DNA of 64,000 nucleotides from Megalonaias nervosa (GCA_016617855.1 JAECUM010004313.1:1-64000), one strand, 5' to 3'; shown: positions 30,516 to 43,488, counted from the first letter of the stretch. Notes: generated by a model not told the origin, from the sequence alone. Made by a program: numbers and translations.

Positions 30516-33500
30516 GTAAGTGTGCTTTTGCTTTTCAGTAATCAAACTACAGTACTTCATATATACCCGGGGCTCAGAGTGGCCAAGTGGTCTAAAGCAT
30601 TCACTCTTTCCGATCACTGCCATCTCACCTAAGTCTGCATGGGTTCGAGTCTTGGGCTCGGCCAATGTTGGTACATGAGAAAGCTTGCCAGTAGCTTATC
30701 ATGGGTTGGTGGTTCTTTCCGGAGTTTTCCTGGGTTTTTCCTCCACCATTTATACTGGCCGCCATGTATAGCCCATCTTGTGCTGAAAAATGGCATTAAA
30801 CCCTATAACAACAACATCATATACACCCATCACAGGACCTAGACCAAAATTTTGTGAATGGCTTGCACTTGTGGTAAGGAACAAGTCTATCAGTTTTATG
30901 GTCAAACTCAAAATATTCCTGATCCAAACTTTGCGGACAGTTTGCACTTAGGTTAATAAAGAAACATGTATATTTTGTGACCTGAAGGTCAGAGGTGATG
31001 GTTTTGGTAAATGTAATAGAAAAATAATGGTTTCTGTACTTTGACAGGAGGTTGGGGTAACTGAGACCGGTTAGTCAGTAATCTCCAGTCAGTCAACTAT
31101 ACCCTACTTTTCAGTACATATATAGGGGACTACTCAACACAACGAGGGTGTATTACATACCATTAACTCTTGTTAACTTGTGAAATGTCAAGCAAGAGTC
31201 TTTTTTTTATGAATTTAGGATGACTTTGAGGAGTGCCCATCGCCCAGCAAGAGGAGCTCACAGACTACAATTTGCCAGTATGCATGTGTAAGTACATGGT
31301 CACTCACCAAACTACATAAGGAGTTTTATATGTAATACTCAGCTTTAAGATTGTATGAAATAGATGCCATTCATTCTCTTTTATTCTCTATAATTTCATG
31401 TCATAATGTGTCATTTAAAACTGACATTTCTCACCTTTGTTGCATCCAGTAGTAACATAGAAAGCTATAAATGTTGAATACTGAAATTAATAAATTCATC
31501 AGAACCAAATTTCAGTTGTCTGTCAAAACAAAATGTGTTTGCAGTATATAATTGTCATATACATCTTGGGAGTGTGACATGTAATAGCTGCAGCTGCCTT
31601 CTTGAAAGCTTTTTAAACAATTTTATTAACATGAAAACGTTATTAACATAATATCATAGGTAATCTCACATGATGTTGTACATACATTTGGTATGTTGCT
31701 TCCATTCCAGAGTACTGATAATGCTGATAAACCAGCAACGAGCCAGAAGTAATCATGTTATATCTATGAGTTTTATATTTAAATTATGTTACATTGAATT
31801 AAATGGTTCAGTTCCATTTTTAATGTTTTTTACAACTACATTTGTGACCCTCACTAAGCAACACATAGAACTGTATTTTGTGCTGATCCTAGCAAGTTCC
31901 TGGTAGTGTAGAGTTGTTTTTGCATAACCTTGTTACCTATGCTGACACATTTCTAACTGCCCCATCTATGCTTGCAAAGTTGTTTTTTGTTTACCACATT
32001 TTTCTGGAACAGAAAAGGCTATACAAAGCAGCCAGTATAACTGGTGGAGGAGGAACCTGGGTAAAACCCAGGAGGAACCACTAACCCATGGGAAGCTACT
32101 GGAAGCTTTCTCACATATTCACACTGGTTGAACTTGAGACTCGAACCCATGCTGACAGAGGTGAGATGGCAATGAGAAAGGCGAGTGCTTAGATCACTCG
32201 GTCACCCGGGACCCTTCTTGCTGAGTTGTTTCAGAACAATACAAACTTCATGAGCCAAATCGATATAACTACTTCTCATAACTATTATTTTTATTCAGAT
32301 TGGGATGAAAATGGTTGAAAGTGATGCATATATATATGTACATTACTATCACCACAAATGTCACCATAGCAACCATACAGGAAAAGGGAGAGGTAGGTTT
32401 TAAAAAATCAAATATGATGTTTACTTTTCCATCAAATATAATTTTTCTAACCATGTATATGGATAGTTACATTTTGTCTGCATATCACATAATCTTCAGT
32501 GCATTATTTCTAGGTCATAGTCTGGATATTTAAGGTTTTGCTTTCTAACATGTCCATACATTTCACTCTCTTTTAATATCTCAGTGATGCAATATTATTT
32601 AGTGTTCTTTTAATCACAAATCATCCTCCTATAAAATGTAGCTGTTCAGTTCTTTATAGGTCATTTATAAGAAACCAATACTAATCATACAGAAAATGAT
32701 AAATAATTCAAGATTTTACCTTTTTCTATTGCAGCCCAAAATAATGTTACAACTGTTAAACAGATTGAAAAGATTTTTAAAACCAAATTGCAGGCAGAAT
32801 CTTGTATTCCAATAAAAAGGGCTTTCAATTTTCAAAGAACTCATTGTGATCAAATTATTTTAAGTATGAAAGTAAAATACTAATTATTATACATGAACAA
32901 CAATTATAGTATGTTTGTGGGAATAGAATACTGTTTATGAAAGTTACAGGAAAAGCAGAAAATTTAATTTCTCATGTGAAACTTGTTGCAAGGCAGATGT
33001 CTTCAGACTTGTTATGTAAACATACCTACAGGGATATGCAATTATTACAGATAACAAGAGTAAATCTGATATACAAGTCATCTAAAAATGTATAACATGT
33101 ATTAATTGATGCAAAAGCCAGCTTCAGTTTTAACATCAGCTGCAGTTGACTCAGCTTTGTTTTTAAAGACATTTTAAATCACATCATGTATTAATGAGAC
33201 AAAAATCAATTTAAAAAAAAAATTTTAAAAAATGTTTTAAAGGTTAGGATGTTAATATGGATTTTTTGGATCTCATACTAAATCAAATTTTATTTTTAGC
33301 AGTGTAAGCTTGATCTTGTGGCACTTTATTTCTTACTGAATGAAATGGTTATTTCAAAGCACTTTAATATCAGCATATGATAAGAATGTAGTGCACCCCT
33401 TTTTCCAATCAGTTTCCTATTCGGTAAATTCAGTCCAGTGTTATTTATACCGCAACATTTCCAGACAATGCCTTTGTGATCTTCATTCTATTCTAATTTA

Positions 33501-34909
33501 GAATATCCATTTCATGCATATGGTAATCAGCTTCATCCGGCTTTGTGACGTGAGACAGCAACTACTGAACAGCAACCATACTATTTACATTGATGTCTGC
33601 TGTTGATGACAGACTTTCACTGGCAAATAAGCATCTTGTAATGCTTGTTTCACTGGTGTGATTTTAGTGATGCAGAGCCAGTTGACAGACTTCCCTGCCA
33701 AATAAGCATCTTGTAATGCTTGTTTCACTGGTGTGATGTTACAATAATGCAGAGCCAGTTGACAGACTTTCACTGCCAAATAAGCATTTTGTAATGCTTG
33801 TTTCACTGGTGTGATGTTACAGTGATGCAGAGCCAGTTGACAGACTTTCACTGCCAAATAAGCATCTTGTAATGTTTGTTGCTTGCACTGGTGTGATGTT
33901 ACAGTAATGCAGAGCCAGTTGACAGACTTTCACTGCCAAATAAGCATCTTGTAATGCTTGTTTCACTAGTGTGATGTTACAGTGATGCAAAGCCAGTTTC
34001 TCCTGGACTATAAAGCACATGCTATCTCCCTGACATTTTGTAGCACAGGATTAGTGACTGGTCAAGATATAACATCTCTAGACATCATTGTTCTGATCAA
34101 TAATTTTATTGAATCCACATACAGAGATAACATTAATACCATCCATAAATATATGGTTCACACACTATTAATTCAAACTGAACTGAAAGTGTTAAACTTT
34201 ATAATAGTTCATCCTAAATTTAACTGGAAATGCTACATGGCTGTATTTTCTGGAACATATTTATATTGCACTTGAATGATTTTTAGTAGACTTTATACGT
34301 GTGAAATATTGGCAAAATATATAAACCTGAATATAAGGATGGTAATGTTGTCTTATATTTTTGTATTCAGTTAAGTGGGATTTCATTGTTTTCGCATTGA
34401 TTCATTTTTGTCTCATTTCAATTTGAACTTTTCTTTCATTATTCATTTACAGCATGACACAGTAAATACAGTCAATTTTCAGTGTCTGTCATTTCATTAT
34501 ATTCTTGGAATCAATTTATAAATTCTTTCACAACCTGGCAACCTAGCTGTGGTTTACCAGAATTTAGAAGATATGAAAAATCTGATGAGAAAGCTACCAT
34601 CATACAGTAGGGAAAATTGTGTTGGCAGAAATAGGTTTATGCAGGCTGTAATATATTTATATTGACTCCTATTGTTCCTTTCATGCTCTGTAACATTTGT
34701 ATGTTAGGTTTACCATCAACAACTCTGAAAAGATAAATCCATGATATATTTCCTATACTTTTTATTCCATTTCAGTGCAGTCCATGCAAGTCTCAATCGA
34801 AGGAAACGGGCATATGTCCTCTGTGTCAGCTGGTATTTGAAGTCTATGAGTTAGAACACCATGGAGACATCACAGAGATTAGTGATAACCAGAAAGAATG
34901 CAGCTTGTG

Positions 34910-34955
<46 letters not shown>

Positions 34956-37900
34956 GATTTCTTTCTTGGGAATCCCAAATGACTGTGTAGGTAGATGAGA
35001 ATTAATTACAAGGTCATCATGCAAGTGTGTCTGCTACACACAAGTGCATATAACACTGATTAAGTAGCATCATTTTTCTGGTGATGTGTGCTTAGTCGTG
35101 ATGGAATATGGGCTAGTGTGTACAGGCAAGGCGATGGGTGCCATTTACCCACGAACCTGGGTTCGAATCTCCGTAGAGTATGAATTAAAAATTTTTTAAC
35201 CTGTATGATAGTATTATTTGTGTTATATATAATTCTCTTCTTACATGATGGCCTAGTCAGTGCAAGATAGATGAGTCAAGTGGAATATCTTTTAACATCA
35301 GTAGGGCATATTCCATCCGCTTTATTGGTCATAGGTCCATCGTCATTCCATTTGGTAGCACAAGTTTATTAGCACTACTTAGAGAATTGCTGCGAAATTA
35401 AACATGCATATCCATCCCATGGTCTTCTTAGTCCGAAATGAAAATGTTGCCACATGGACATCCAGTATGGCTGCCACATTGGCTATCTTGAAAATTATGT
35501 TACCATTACTCCTGAGAGGTTGGTCATGTCAACATGAAGTTTTTACTAAAAGACTTATGATGATGTCTGGTTTGTGCAGAATGAAAATGTGCCTGATCTG
35601 ATGCCCAGTTAAAAATGATATCTCTGCTATTGGACGAAAAGTCAATAGTTACAAGGGGTTTTCACTTCTTATGATGTCTAGTTGCCCATAAGTGAAAATA
35701 GTGCCAATCTGATATCCAACATGGCTGCACAGAGACCAGCTTGAAAATCATTGCTACTCACACCGAATCAGTGGTCATATCAACATAGGGTTTTCACTTC
35801 AAGACTTCCTATGATTTCAAGTTAATCTTAGACGAAACTGGTACCAATCTGGTATCAAGTAAGGCCAGCTCGGAAATCTTGTTATTGCTACTCTTAAATG
35901 AGAAGTCATTTTGACATAGGGTTTTCTTTTGAAAGTTCTTCTGGTGTCTAGTTGGTCCAAAATGAAAATGATGTAAATAGACCCACCCACCCCTTGAAAA
36001 TAGTGTCTTCTCCACTACTCCCAAATGGATGGCAATATCAACATGGGATTTTCTCAAAAAAAAACACTTATGATACCTTGATGGTTCTGAGTCAAAATAG
36101 TAAGAATCATTCATCCAGTATAGATGCCGTGATGTCTGTTTTGAAACTCTTGATGTGAATGGATGGTCATATTGACATGTGGTTTTCACAAAAGACTTAT
36201 AATGATGTCAGCATGGATTTAAATGAAAATGGCACCAATCTGACATCCAAAATATCCACCACAGCAGCTAATTGGAAAATCTTGTTACCACTGAAGAGTA
36301 TCAGAGATTATCACAACACTCAGTAGTTAAAAGGAAGAAATGGTCGTATCTTGCATTCCCTGGCAATCATTTTTTTCCATTAGAGCATCATTCACCCAAT
36401 GGGACTCTTATTATAGTGTTAAACTGTTTTACTGACCAATTGCTTCATTTTGCAGGTGTTGCCATTAAACTTGAACCAAGTATAAATCATTACTAGATGT
36501 ATACCATAGCCAGATATCAAACTCAAATGGTGCAGTCATAGCAGGGGACAATTAAACCAAGTGCATGACATATATCCTTGACTGTGCTTAAACTCAAGAA
36601 CCATTGAAAACATAATTGTAGTATAGCACATGACAAGAATATGTATCAGATGTAACAGGCATTTTTGTGTGTTATTGTTAAGGTCGCTGAAATGAGTGAC
36701 ATATATTGATACCCAATCTGTCAACTTTTTAGCCTTTAAAGATCTTGCAATAAAACTTTACCCAGGAAATTTCATATGTACCAGTCACACAGTGCATTCT
36801 CAACTCTGAGGTCAATCATATTAATTATACCTCGAATGTATGCAAATAGATGCCATTTTTGACTGACACCAGGTCATTATTTCAGCCACTATTAGTACCA
36901 AAATAGTTTATGGTTTACTGCGTTTTCATACATTTATGTGTGACTGTTAACTCATTTTTTAAATTTAATTTCATTTAAATCAGTTATTTCCATGTGATGC
37001 CAACAAGTGTCCAGTTGCTTTTGTCGATATCCCTCTTACTGAATGGATCAGCAGACTTGGTTATATGAATTTCAAGCGTGTCCTGCTTTACACAGTTTAT
37101 CTGTATGATTTTGATATTGTTCATGAAATTCTAAGAATTAAAAATTACATATATTATGGCATACACACATGCATTTTATAACTATGTATGTCTTTAGTTT
37201 TGCCTTCTGATCGATGTATTGATTGTATTTTTTAATAAGACATGTAGGAAAGAGTATTTTGATGACTTTGAGATAGAATTTAGAATGTTGCAAAGATCTC
37301 CACATTGTGCTAGATTGAAGTTAAAAACAAATCAGATTTGAAGATCCATCTGTCTTTTTTTTCAATCAATAATAAACAAAAGCATCAACTTTCCTGCTTA
37401 ATATATGTCATTGTAAAGTGGATCTGTTACAATAACCAGTTGGTAAGAGCGAGGAACAGTTTTTTTTATTATTTATGAAGTACAATTATGTGCTATTTAT
37501 AGATAATACAGAGAATAGAAATAGTATTGTTCACTCTTTCTGTACTTTAGTAAGCAGATGATCTTTACAAGGGTGCGAGACCTATAAATGGAGCCCAAAA
37601 CGAGATAATATTTTATAATAGTGTTTTTCAAGAACTTTGATGAAAATGCAGCATTTTGTTAATATGCTCAAGGTTTTCTTAGACAAAATTTTTATGGGTG
37701 GATGGTAGTCTAGATTAGAGGGGCCGCATGCATTGAGCTATGAAATTGTTGTTAGCACTAATTCATTAGATGGCAGAATGCTTACTTAAAATGAATCATA
37801 CATATAGAGAGTACAGAGGTAGAGGTTGAGTTATTAGGAAGATTTCCCACATTACAAATTTTCAGCCATTAGACACTTCGGTTACATCATTTTAGTTACA

Positions 37901-39079
37901 GAGAAGTTTTGTTTACAATAATCAATCTGCCCTGAAAATGTTAATTGACACCGTATAGCTATGTGATTGAAAATATGTAATTCCTTCCAACCATTATTCC
38001 ATCGTATCTATAATAATACTCATACATAGAGACTTTCAGTTATGCTAGCATTATTTTTTACTGAGTACCACAGTATCTTGTCCAGATGAAATTTTAATAA
38101 AGACACTGAAATTGCAAAGTGAAAACTGACTATTAATTGTAAAAATGTTATCATTACAGGCTTGTAACTGCTTGGTGTACTGAATATCATGAAAACATTT
38201 CCAGTGTATCTGAAATGCAGTATTTTGCCAACCGCAGGAGATGTAATGGATTTCTTTGTCCCTGTGTACTCGAAGAATGAGAAGGAAAAGGATTGAAGAA
38301 ATTTTAGTGTATAACTTTCATCAGCTGCTGAGAAATGTGGAATGTAAGTAATGAATGTATGAAACAATAATCATCCACAGACAACATACACTCCTTGGTC
38401 CTCCTCTTATGTTACAGAGTTGCATAAAGTACCACGTGGTTCTGTACACTCAAATATTATGCAACATAATGCTAGTACTAATTTACATACTGAAGATCAT
38501 TTTAAGTCTAAGCACCCTCATGGGACACTTTCTCGCATGTGAACAAAATAGTATGTATGAAGTACACAAAGTTTATTCATGCATGTAAATATGGAAATAT
38601 CAACAAATTAAATATTTGTGTATTGTGCATATTTTAGAATTTGGTTTTGATTTGATACACTTGTTTACACAGTTATCCACTGTCATTTACATATATAATG
38701 GTGGGTGGAAGTTGTTTACTAAGAACATAAAATAGAATTTATGCCTGTGGTCACTTGTTAATGCCAGTACCAAGAAGAATTTATTTATGCAGGTGGGAAT
38801 ATCAGATCAACCTGGCTGAATTTAGATGATGGAAGAGAGGAAGATGTTCAAATAAGCATGGGCCATCTGTTGCAGTCGCTTGTTGGTAGCACTTCCTTGC
38901 CAGTCAATATAGCATCTGGCATAATAGAATTTGATCACACACTCAAGAAGCTTACAACTGTTAACAACTGTGCTCCATCCATTACTTTCTATAGTACAGT
39001 GGAAAATCAGGATTATGAGAAATTTGTCAAGTCTTTCTTATACATAATTGTAGCCTCATATGGGTTTGGAATGTCATAG
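30420..39079 (+). CDS. Host gene (or young pseudogene): zinc fingers plus HECT C-lobe
   Basis: Four splice-bounded segments on the plus strand fit one gene: 30,420-30,515, 31,219-31,287, 34,776-34,908 and 38,793-39,079. Intron phases agree (0, 0, then 1). The first three carry Cys/His patterns resembling ubiquitin-binding or C2HC zinc fingers. The last is the C-terminal lobe of a HECT E3 ubiquitin ligase. The bulk of a HECT domain (N-lobe) is not visible between them. Either exons were missed or this is a reduced family member, like the G2E3-type HECT/zinc-finger proteins expanded in molluscs. A TGA lies in frame in the first segment, directly followed by an ATG that could serve as start. Introns contain SINEs and minisatellites. 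Confidence 0.6.
30565..30830 (+). mobile_element. tRNA-derived SINE, family 1
   Basis: Begins with a tRNA-like head: A-box-like 'tggccaagtggtctaaagc' and B-box 'gggttcgagtc' about 45 bases later. A conserved body follows (including 'cttatcatgggttggtgg') and a 'ccctataacaacaacatc' tail. Two reverse copies occur at 32,020-32,215 and 60,617-60,822. It lies in the first visible intron of the HECT gene. Confidence 0.8.
31219..31287 (+). CDS. Exon: acidic, Cys-containing linker
   Basis: A 69-nt phase 0-0 exon with an ATTTAG acceptor and a TGT|GTAAGT donor. It encodes 'DDFEECPSPSK', a Ser/Thr-rich stretch and 'CQYAC'. Three cysteines suggest it completes zinc sites with its neighbours. Confidence 0.5.
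32020..32215 (-). mobile_element. tRNA-derived SINE, family 1 (reverse)
   Basis: Reverse complement shows the tRNA-like head (gtgatctaagcactcg, then gggttcgagtctcaag) and the same body as the copy at 30,565, including the 'actggctgctttgtatagcc' end. It is truncated at its 3' tail. Confidence 0.8.
33594..34002 (+). repeat. 78-bp minisatellite, about five units
   Basis: The motif tgcagagccagttgacagac recurs at 33,671, 33,748, 33,826 and 33,908, and in altered form at 33,986 (spacings 77, 78, 82, 78). Units also share 'caaataagcatcttgtaatg' and gtttcactggtgtgatgttac. The 26-codon period leaves a long open frame on the minus strand, which I regard as a by-product. Confidence 0.9.
34776..34908 (+). 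CDS. Exon: CPLC-type zinc finger
   Basis: A 133-nt exon with a TTTCAG acceptor and a GTATGT donor, beginning in phase 0 and ending in phase 1. It encodes 'CSPC', then 'CPLCQLVFEVYELEHH' (C-x2-C ... L-E-x-H as in UBZ4-like fingers), then 'ECSLC' completed across the intron. The donor runs into a (TA)n microsatellite (34,914-34,951). Confidence 0.6.
34914..34951 (+). repeat. (TA)n microsatellite
   Basis: Uninterrupted TA repeats of about 19 units, starting six bases after the splice donor of the 34,776-34,908 exon. Confidence 0.95.
35380..36300 (+). repeat. Degenerate ~130-bp tandem repeat array
   Basis: A phrase like 'atgaaaatggtgccaatctgacatcca' with a following atggctgcca recurs in diverged form near 35,436, 35,580, 35,690, 35,825, 35,957, 36,093 and 36,221. 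Blocks like ggttttcact(t/a)aaagacttatgatg recur with it. Spacing is about 110-144 bases. It lies in the large intron between the zinc-finger and HECT exons. Confidence 0.7.
36301..38792. other. Intron sequence, nothing further recognised
   Basis: No coding segment with good splice sites was found. A missing HECT N-lobe would be expected here if the gene were complete; I see none. Confidence 0.35.
38793..39079 (+). CDS. Terminal exon: HECT E3 ligase C-lobe
   Basis: A 287-nt last exon after a TTATGCAG acceptor, phase 1. It encodes about 95 residues with the HECT C-lobe pattern: an 'L-x-T-x-x-x-C' active-site segment ('LTTVNNC', Cys codon 38,969-38,971), a beta strand, 'ENQDYEKFVKSFLYII', and the closing 'YGFGMS' before the stop. 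The catalytic cysteine that forms the ubiquitin thioester is present. The phase fits the 34,776-34,908 exon, where the split codon becomes Cys. Family known: HECT ligases; partner and substrate unknown. Confidence 0.75.
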
Positions 39080-42055
39080 TATAGAAATACATATACTTCT
39101 GCCAGAGTTCTATTTTGATTTCATGGGATATAAATGGGCGTTTGTAAACCCCCTGACTCTGTATGGGGTTAAAGCTAGAGGCATCCTGATTGTGTCAATC
39201 TCAGAACATTACAGTCAGCGTCCGATACACAATGAATCGCTCTCCACCTTCTATCTCTGAAAGTTTTTAACTGGTATAATTAAAATCTAGCTTAGAATGA
39301 TTTAATTCCTTGATACATTACAAATTTAAAATCATACAATATTCTGTCTAAATTTTTTGCTATTAGGGAAAATATAAACAACAGCAACTACAATTTTTGA
39401 TTCATGTTTCTTAGTGGAGATGGAGGAGCCTAATGTACATGATAACTGTTAGTTTGTGATGCAAGTGCTGAATCAGTGTAATTCATTCTCTATTTGGAAG
39501 AATCCAAGATCTTCCATGTGGAAGAAAAGCTGGTAGTAAGCTGCAGAGCAGCCACTCCACAGCTCCCTCCATATCCGCTCTATTCTAAAAGAAACAAATA
39601 TTTACACTATCATGCACAAATTTTTTTAAATCATAATGATCGGATGATGTCCAAGTTCTCTCTGAGCTAATCAGATAAATCTCCTTGTTCAGAATAAATG
39701 AGGATTGTACAGATAATATTTAAAAATTGAAGCTGTTTAAATCTTGATGTATTTTGTTAGATTTCTATGGCAAATTTGTATGTCAAAGACTGTTAGTCCA
39801 AGTTTCCTTTGACCTTTCCTACTCCACTTTGGATATTTTGACATATCTGGGGTTTTAGGTCAGTCACTTAATACTGGGCCTGGCAAACTTTAACAACCTT
39901 ACATGACCCCTACCCACATGAAATCAATAGAAAAACGAGTTATCTCTAATAAATTGAAAGTATAACATTTGTTAGGTCTTTAATTTGTTAAAATACAAGA
40001 CTGAAGTATTGCATTGATGAAATCTGACCTGGTTCTCATTGCTAGTCACACTAAGCAGATCTCGCAACCTACATATCCATGACATGAGAGGTGCAATTAT
40101 CCTGTGGTACCAACAAAACCCCCTTTCAAATGATACATCAGAGATGTGGAAAATATTAAATGAAAGTCACGTAACTTTTTACCCCCCCAAAAAAGATATA
40201 TAATTTTCAACATATTTATTCTGAGAACCACCACCAGAAACCTGTCACTGTTGCAGCAACCTTGGTAGTCATGTGAAACTAACAAGAACTACATTTACAG
40301 TTACATTCCGCCTGATGAATCTGTCACTGAATTAAAGACATAATGGGGACCACTTCGTTGGGCCAAGTGGTTAGAGTGTCTGCCTCAGATGTGAGAGATT
40401 GCAGGTTTGAACGCTGGCAAGGTCATCCCAAAGACTTAAAAGAATGGTACTGGCAGCTGCCTCAATTGCTCTCGGCGTTAAGAGGTTAGTGTTAGGACTG
40501 GTTGGCCTGGTGTCAGAATAATGTGACTGGGTGGAGCATGATGCCCCAGTGCTAAATGTCATGATAAACTGCCACACTACAGACATCATAGCTATATGAT
40601 TCCAATTTTTAAGGCTACATTACAAATCCAATTCACAAACACGTAAAGGCATAATGAATGTTATACTCTAAGTTTCTTATAAATTAAATCAACCTATCAA
40701 TTTGATGTGATTAGAGCTTGGTATAAGGTCATTTAAGTTTGCCAGTCCAAGTAGTAAGCTGACACCATGCAGTTTCAGCCATTACCAGCTTTTCAACAGT
40801 CAGCAAGTTCTGATCTCACATCCCAACATAAATGTCAGAATATCTTAAATGGGCTAGCAAAGGTCAGAGAAAACTCTGACTAGAAGACTGTAAAACAGAC
40901 TTATGAACTTGTCAAACAGCCAATATGGCACCTTGGTCATTAAAAACCATATTATTATTAACCATTCCATCTTTCAAGAATTAGCATCATGGAGACACAT
41001 TATAATCAAATGTTCATATTTGTTGTGAAAATCCACACAATGACTATGCTGCTAGAATGAGAGATACAACATGTCCTGCCTGATTTAAGGTGTTACAATG
41101 TGTAATGACCAGCATGAATGATGTCTTTGTCTTTTTCTCATAAAATTATTTGTTTATACCTTTTTAAACAGTCAATTACTGGAGAACCAGTTATTGTTTT
41201 TCTTGCAAACACATTCTTGTCATGAATATTTTCAAGTAATGTTTGTATTTCTCAACATCAGGTTTGTATTTCTGAATTATGACTGATTGTGATATTTAAT
41301 CTAGATGTTTGATATTGTTTAGTTGGAAGGACTAGTGAAGATTCAACTGGACTGTAAATTTTTTAATTAACTAGTCATTCTAGCTACAAGGAATTTTTTT
41401 AATGGATTTTAGGCCTGAATGTATATGATATCCCCAGTTTTTTCTTACAGCTTGTAGAGAGGATATAATATACATGTCTGTCTTTCCATAAAATTTCCCT
41501 TCCACTTTTTAATTTTAATTTTCGAGATTGATTGACATCACTTGATCTGTGAACATGATCACTAGCCATGTCATGTACTTCACCGGTAGTGCAATCTTCA
41601 AGGTCAGTGCTTAAAATTTTATTACTTCATCATACTTTCCCTGCCAATAAGCCGTTTGAGATTATGGGGTCAGACTTGGTATACCTTTGTAAAATCATTA
41701 GAGGGTGTCATTTACCACACTGGATGTTCTGCCTATAAGGTCAGAGTCATGGCTTAGTCATGGTTAAAAATGTTAAGTTCTCCATTGTCCATCACCTTTA
41801 GTTTCTAAAACATTAAATTTATTCAAGATTAAGGGACGAAACTTTGTATGCTTGCATAATGCAACTAGAATGCATCCCATATAATACAATGTGGGTACAG
41901 TTTTAAAGGTCAGGGTTACTGTTTATTATTTTGCCATTTTGTATATAGAAAGAAAATAGACCTAAAAGACCTATATATCTACAGCCCAGACTAGAAACAG
42001 AAGTAGTTTGAAGAGATAATCTGTCTTAGAACTTATTTACATACAGATGTTATAC
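39080..42055. other. Intergenic; one SINE, otherwise unassigned
   Basis: Apart from the SINE at 40,353-40,590 I see no feature. Short A/T runs and one C7-A6 run (about 40,185-40,195) occur. A further exon of the minus-strand integrase-like pseudogene would be expected below 42,056 but was not found. Confidence 0.35.
40353..40590 (+). mobile_element. tRNA-derived SINE, family 2 (bivalve MD-SINE-like)
   Basis: The tRNA-like head 'gggccaagtggttagagtgt' with 'ttgcaggtttgaacgctggc' as B-box. A body with 'aagaggttagtgttaggact' and ggttggcctggtgtcagaataatgtg follows. I recall this body from SINEs widespread in bivalves, which is part of the reason for suggesting a mollusc host; this comes from memory, not a search. 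Confidence 0.7.
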
Positions 42056-43488
42056 CTCTGATTGTGCACACTACGTCGTGCAATGAATGGATGACTTATG
42101 GGATCCATGTGTTGCAACACATTTTCTGCGACGAATGTATTTTTTCCCCACCTTTGTCTGAGCGCACTCTCTTAGGAAGGCCATACTTCTGGACAGCTTC
42201 CACAAAGGCATTAAGCACAGTTTGAGCATTGTTGCTGATGCTTACTTTTAGATAAACAGGCAATCTTGAATAACCATCTATACCACCATGGATGATAAAG
42301 CGCCATCTAAATTATGAAGCAATATAACAATGTTGAGGGTAGTGTTCCACCTGCATCAGGTAATTCATGTCTAATACCTTTTCAAGATGTATATCAGATT
42401 TTTATATTTGTGTAATATTAGATTTGTATAATTGTGTAATATTAGATTTCTAAGTTTTTGTATCTTTGTAACATTGTTTTCACCCCAGAACTATTCAGAA
42501 TCTAATTTTCATAAACTAAATCACTTTTAATGTATCATTTGAACGACAGTATAAACATGATAAGAGGACAGAAGTAATCCAATAAAATGTTAAACATGTG
42601 TATGATTAAGAAGAAAATCATTGTAGACGTTTGGACAGAAATATACATACTGTTGTCACTAATTGTTTTTCACTCTTGCTTCAGTATTATTATTCTTTTT
42701 TCTCTCATTAAAAGTGTTTTTTAGAATGCAGTTGCGTGGAGCAATAACTTTGGTAAAATTTGGGCAGATGTTTTATGTGCCAAATTGAGAATTTAAGTTC
42801 TAAGCTATCTTTAGCTATATGAATATAAAATAGATTTTTCATACCGCACGAGTTTATGATTTACATCAATGTGCCACAAAAACCGGGGGCCACTGACGTA
42901 GGTCCTTCTTTGTACTCGACAGGTTGTAATGAATAACCTTCTGAAAAGAACTCCTGTGGATCAACATTCAGCATAGCCTGTCTAATTCGGTATTCTTGAA
43001 CACGGTGTCTCCGGGAAAGCAACATTGCAGAGATTGTGCGGTATCCAACAACAGGAAACTCAGTTGTCAGTTTTTTCACTTCTTGATCAAGTTTCTCATC
43101 ACAAAGTGGACTATACGTCTGTCTGACTTTTGAATGTAACTGGCTTAGTCTTCATTCAACAGTTTATTTGCTAACACCCAACATATCTGCCATCTCCTTT
43201 GCTTTGAAACCATTTTGAATAAAGAACTTTAGAGTTTGTGATGACCCAAGAAACCATACTCGACTTCAGGTTTAGGGATTTCATCATTAATATTTCTATC
43301 AAGACAGACAAGTTCAAATGCTTGTTCTGCACAATTAACCTTTCTTCATTGTCTCTAAATTGAGATAATTGCACCATCATTGATATGGCTACTTCTAAGT
43401 CTGTTGTCAGATTTTGAGTTCTATTATTTTCCATGCACTGTGCAAGGAAACGAAGTTTCTGATGTACCAACTCCTTCATTTCAGACAC
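42056..43488 (-). pseudogene. DDE integrase-like host gene, intron-containing, decayed
   Basis: On the minus strand, 43,488 down to 42,845 encodes a helical N-terminal part, a homeodomain-like helix-turn-helix ('ADMLGVSK', then two stops), and 'FPVVGYRTISAMLLSRRHRVQ'-type sequence (first 20 residues are diagnostic). After a frameshift comes 'WHIDVNHKLVR', holding the first catalytic Asp. A GTATGA donor at 42,844 and a TTTAG acceptor at 42,307 join it to 42,306-42,056, which reads 'IHGGIDGYSRLPVYL' and, across an A6 indel, the second Asp in 'RSDKGGEN', then 'RRSVHNQR' and a GTATAA donor. This is a widespread animal family with an rve core and HTH. TAA and TGA in the HTH and two indels mark it as a pseudogene; introns show it was not a simple retrocopy. 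Confidence 0.75.

Noticed and set aside
30600..30680. Genuine tRNA gene (A- and B-box-like sequences)
   Set aside because: The body cannot fold into a full cloverleaf and continues into a repeated SINE body and tail; the same applies at 40,353, 45,811 and 60,617.
33594..34002. CRISPR-like array
   Set aside because: Units are contiguous 78-bp tandem copies without unique spacers, and the context is an animal intron.
33585..34020. Minus-strand repeat protein with 26-residue units
   Set aside because: The open frame follows from the period being divisible by three. There is no start context, homology or splice evidence.
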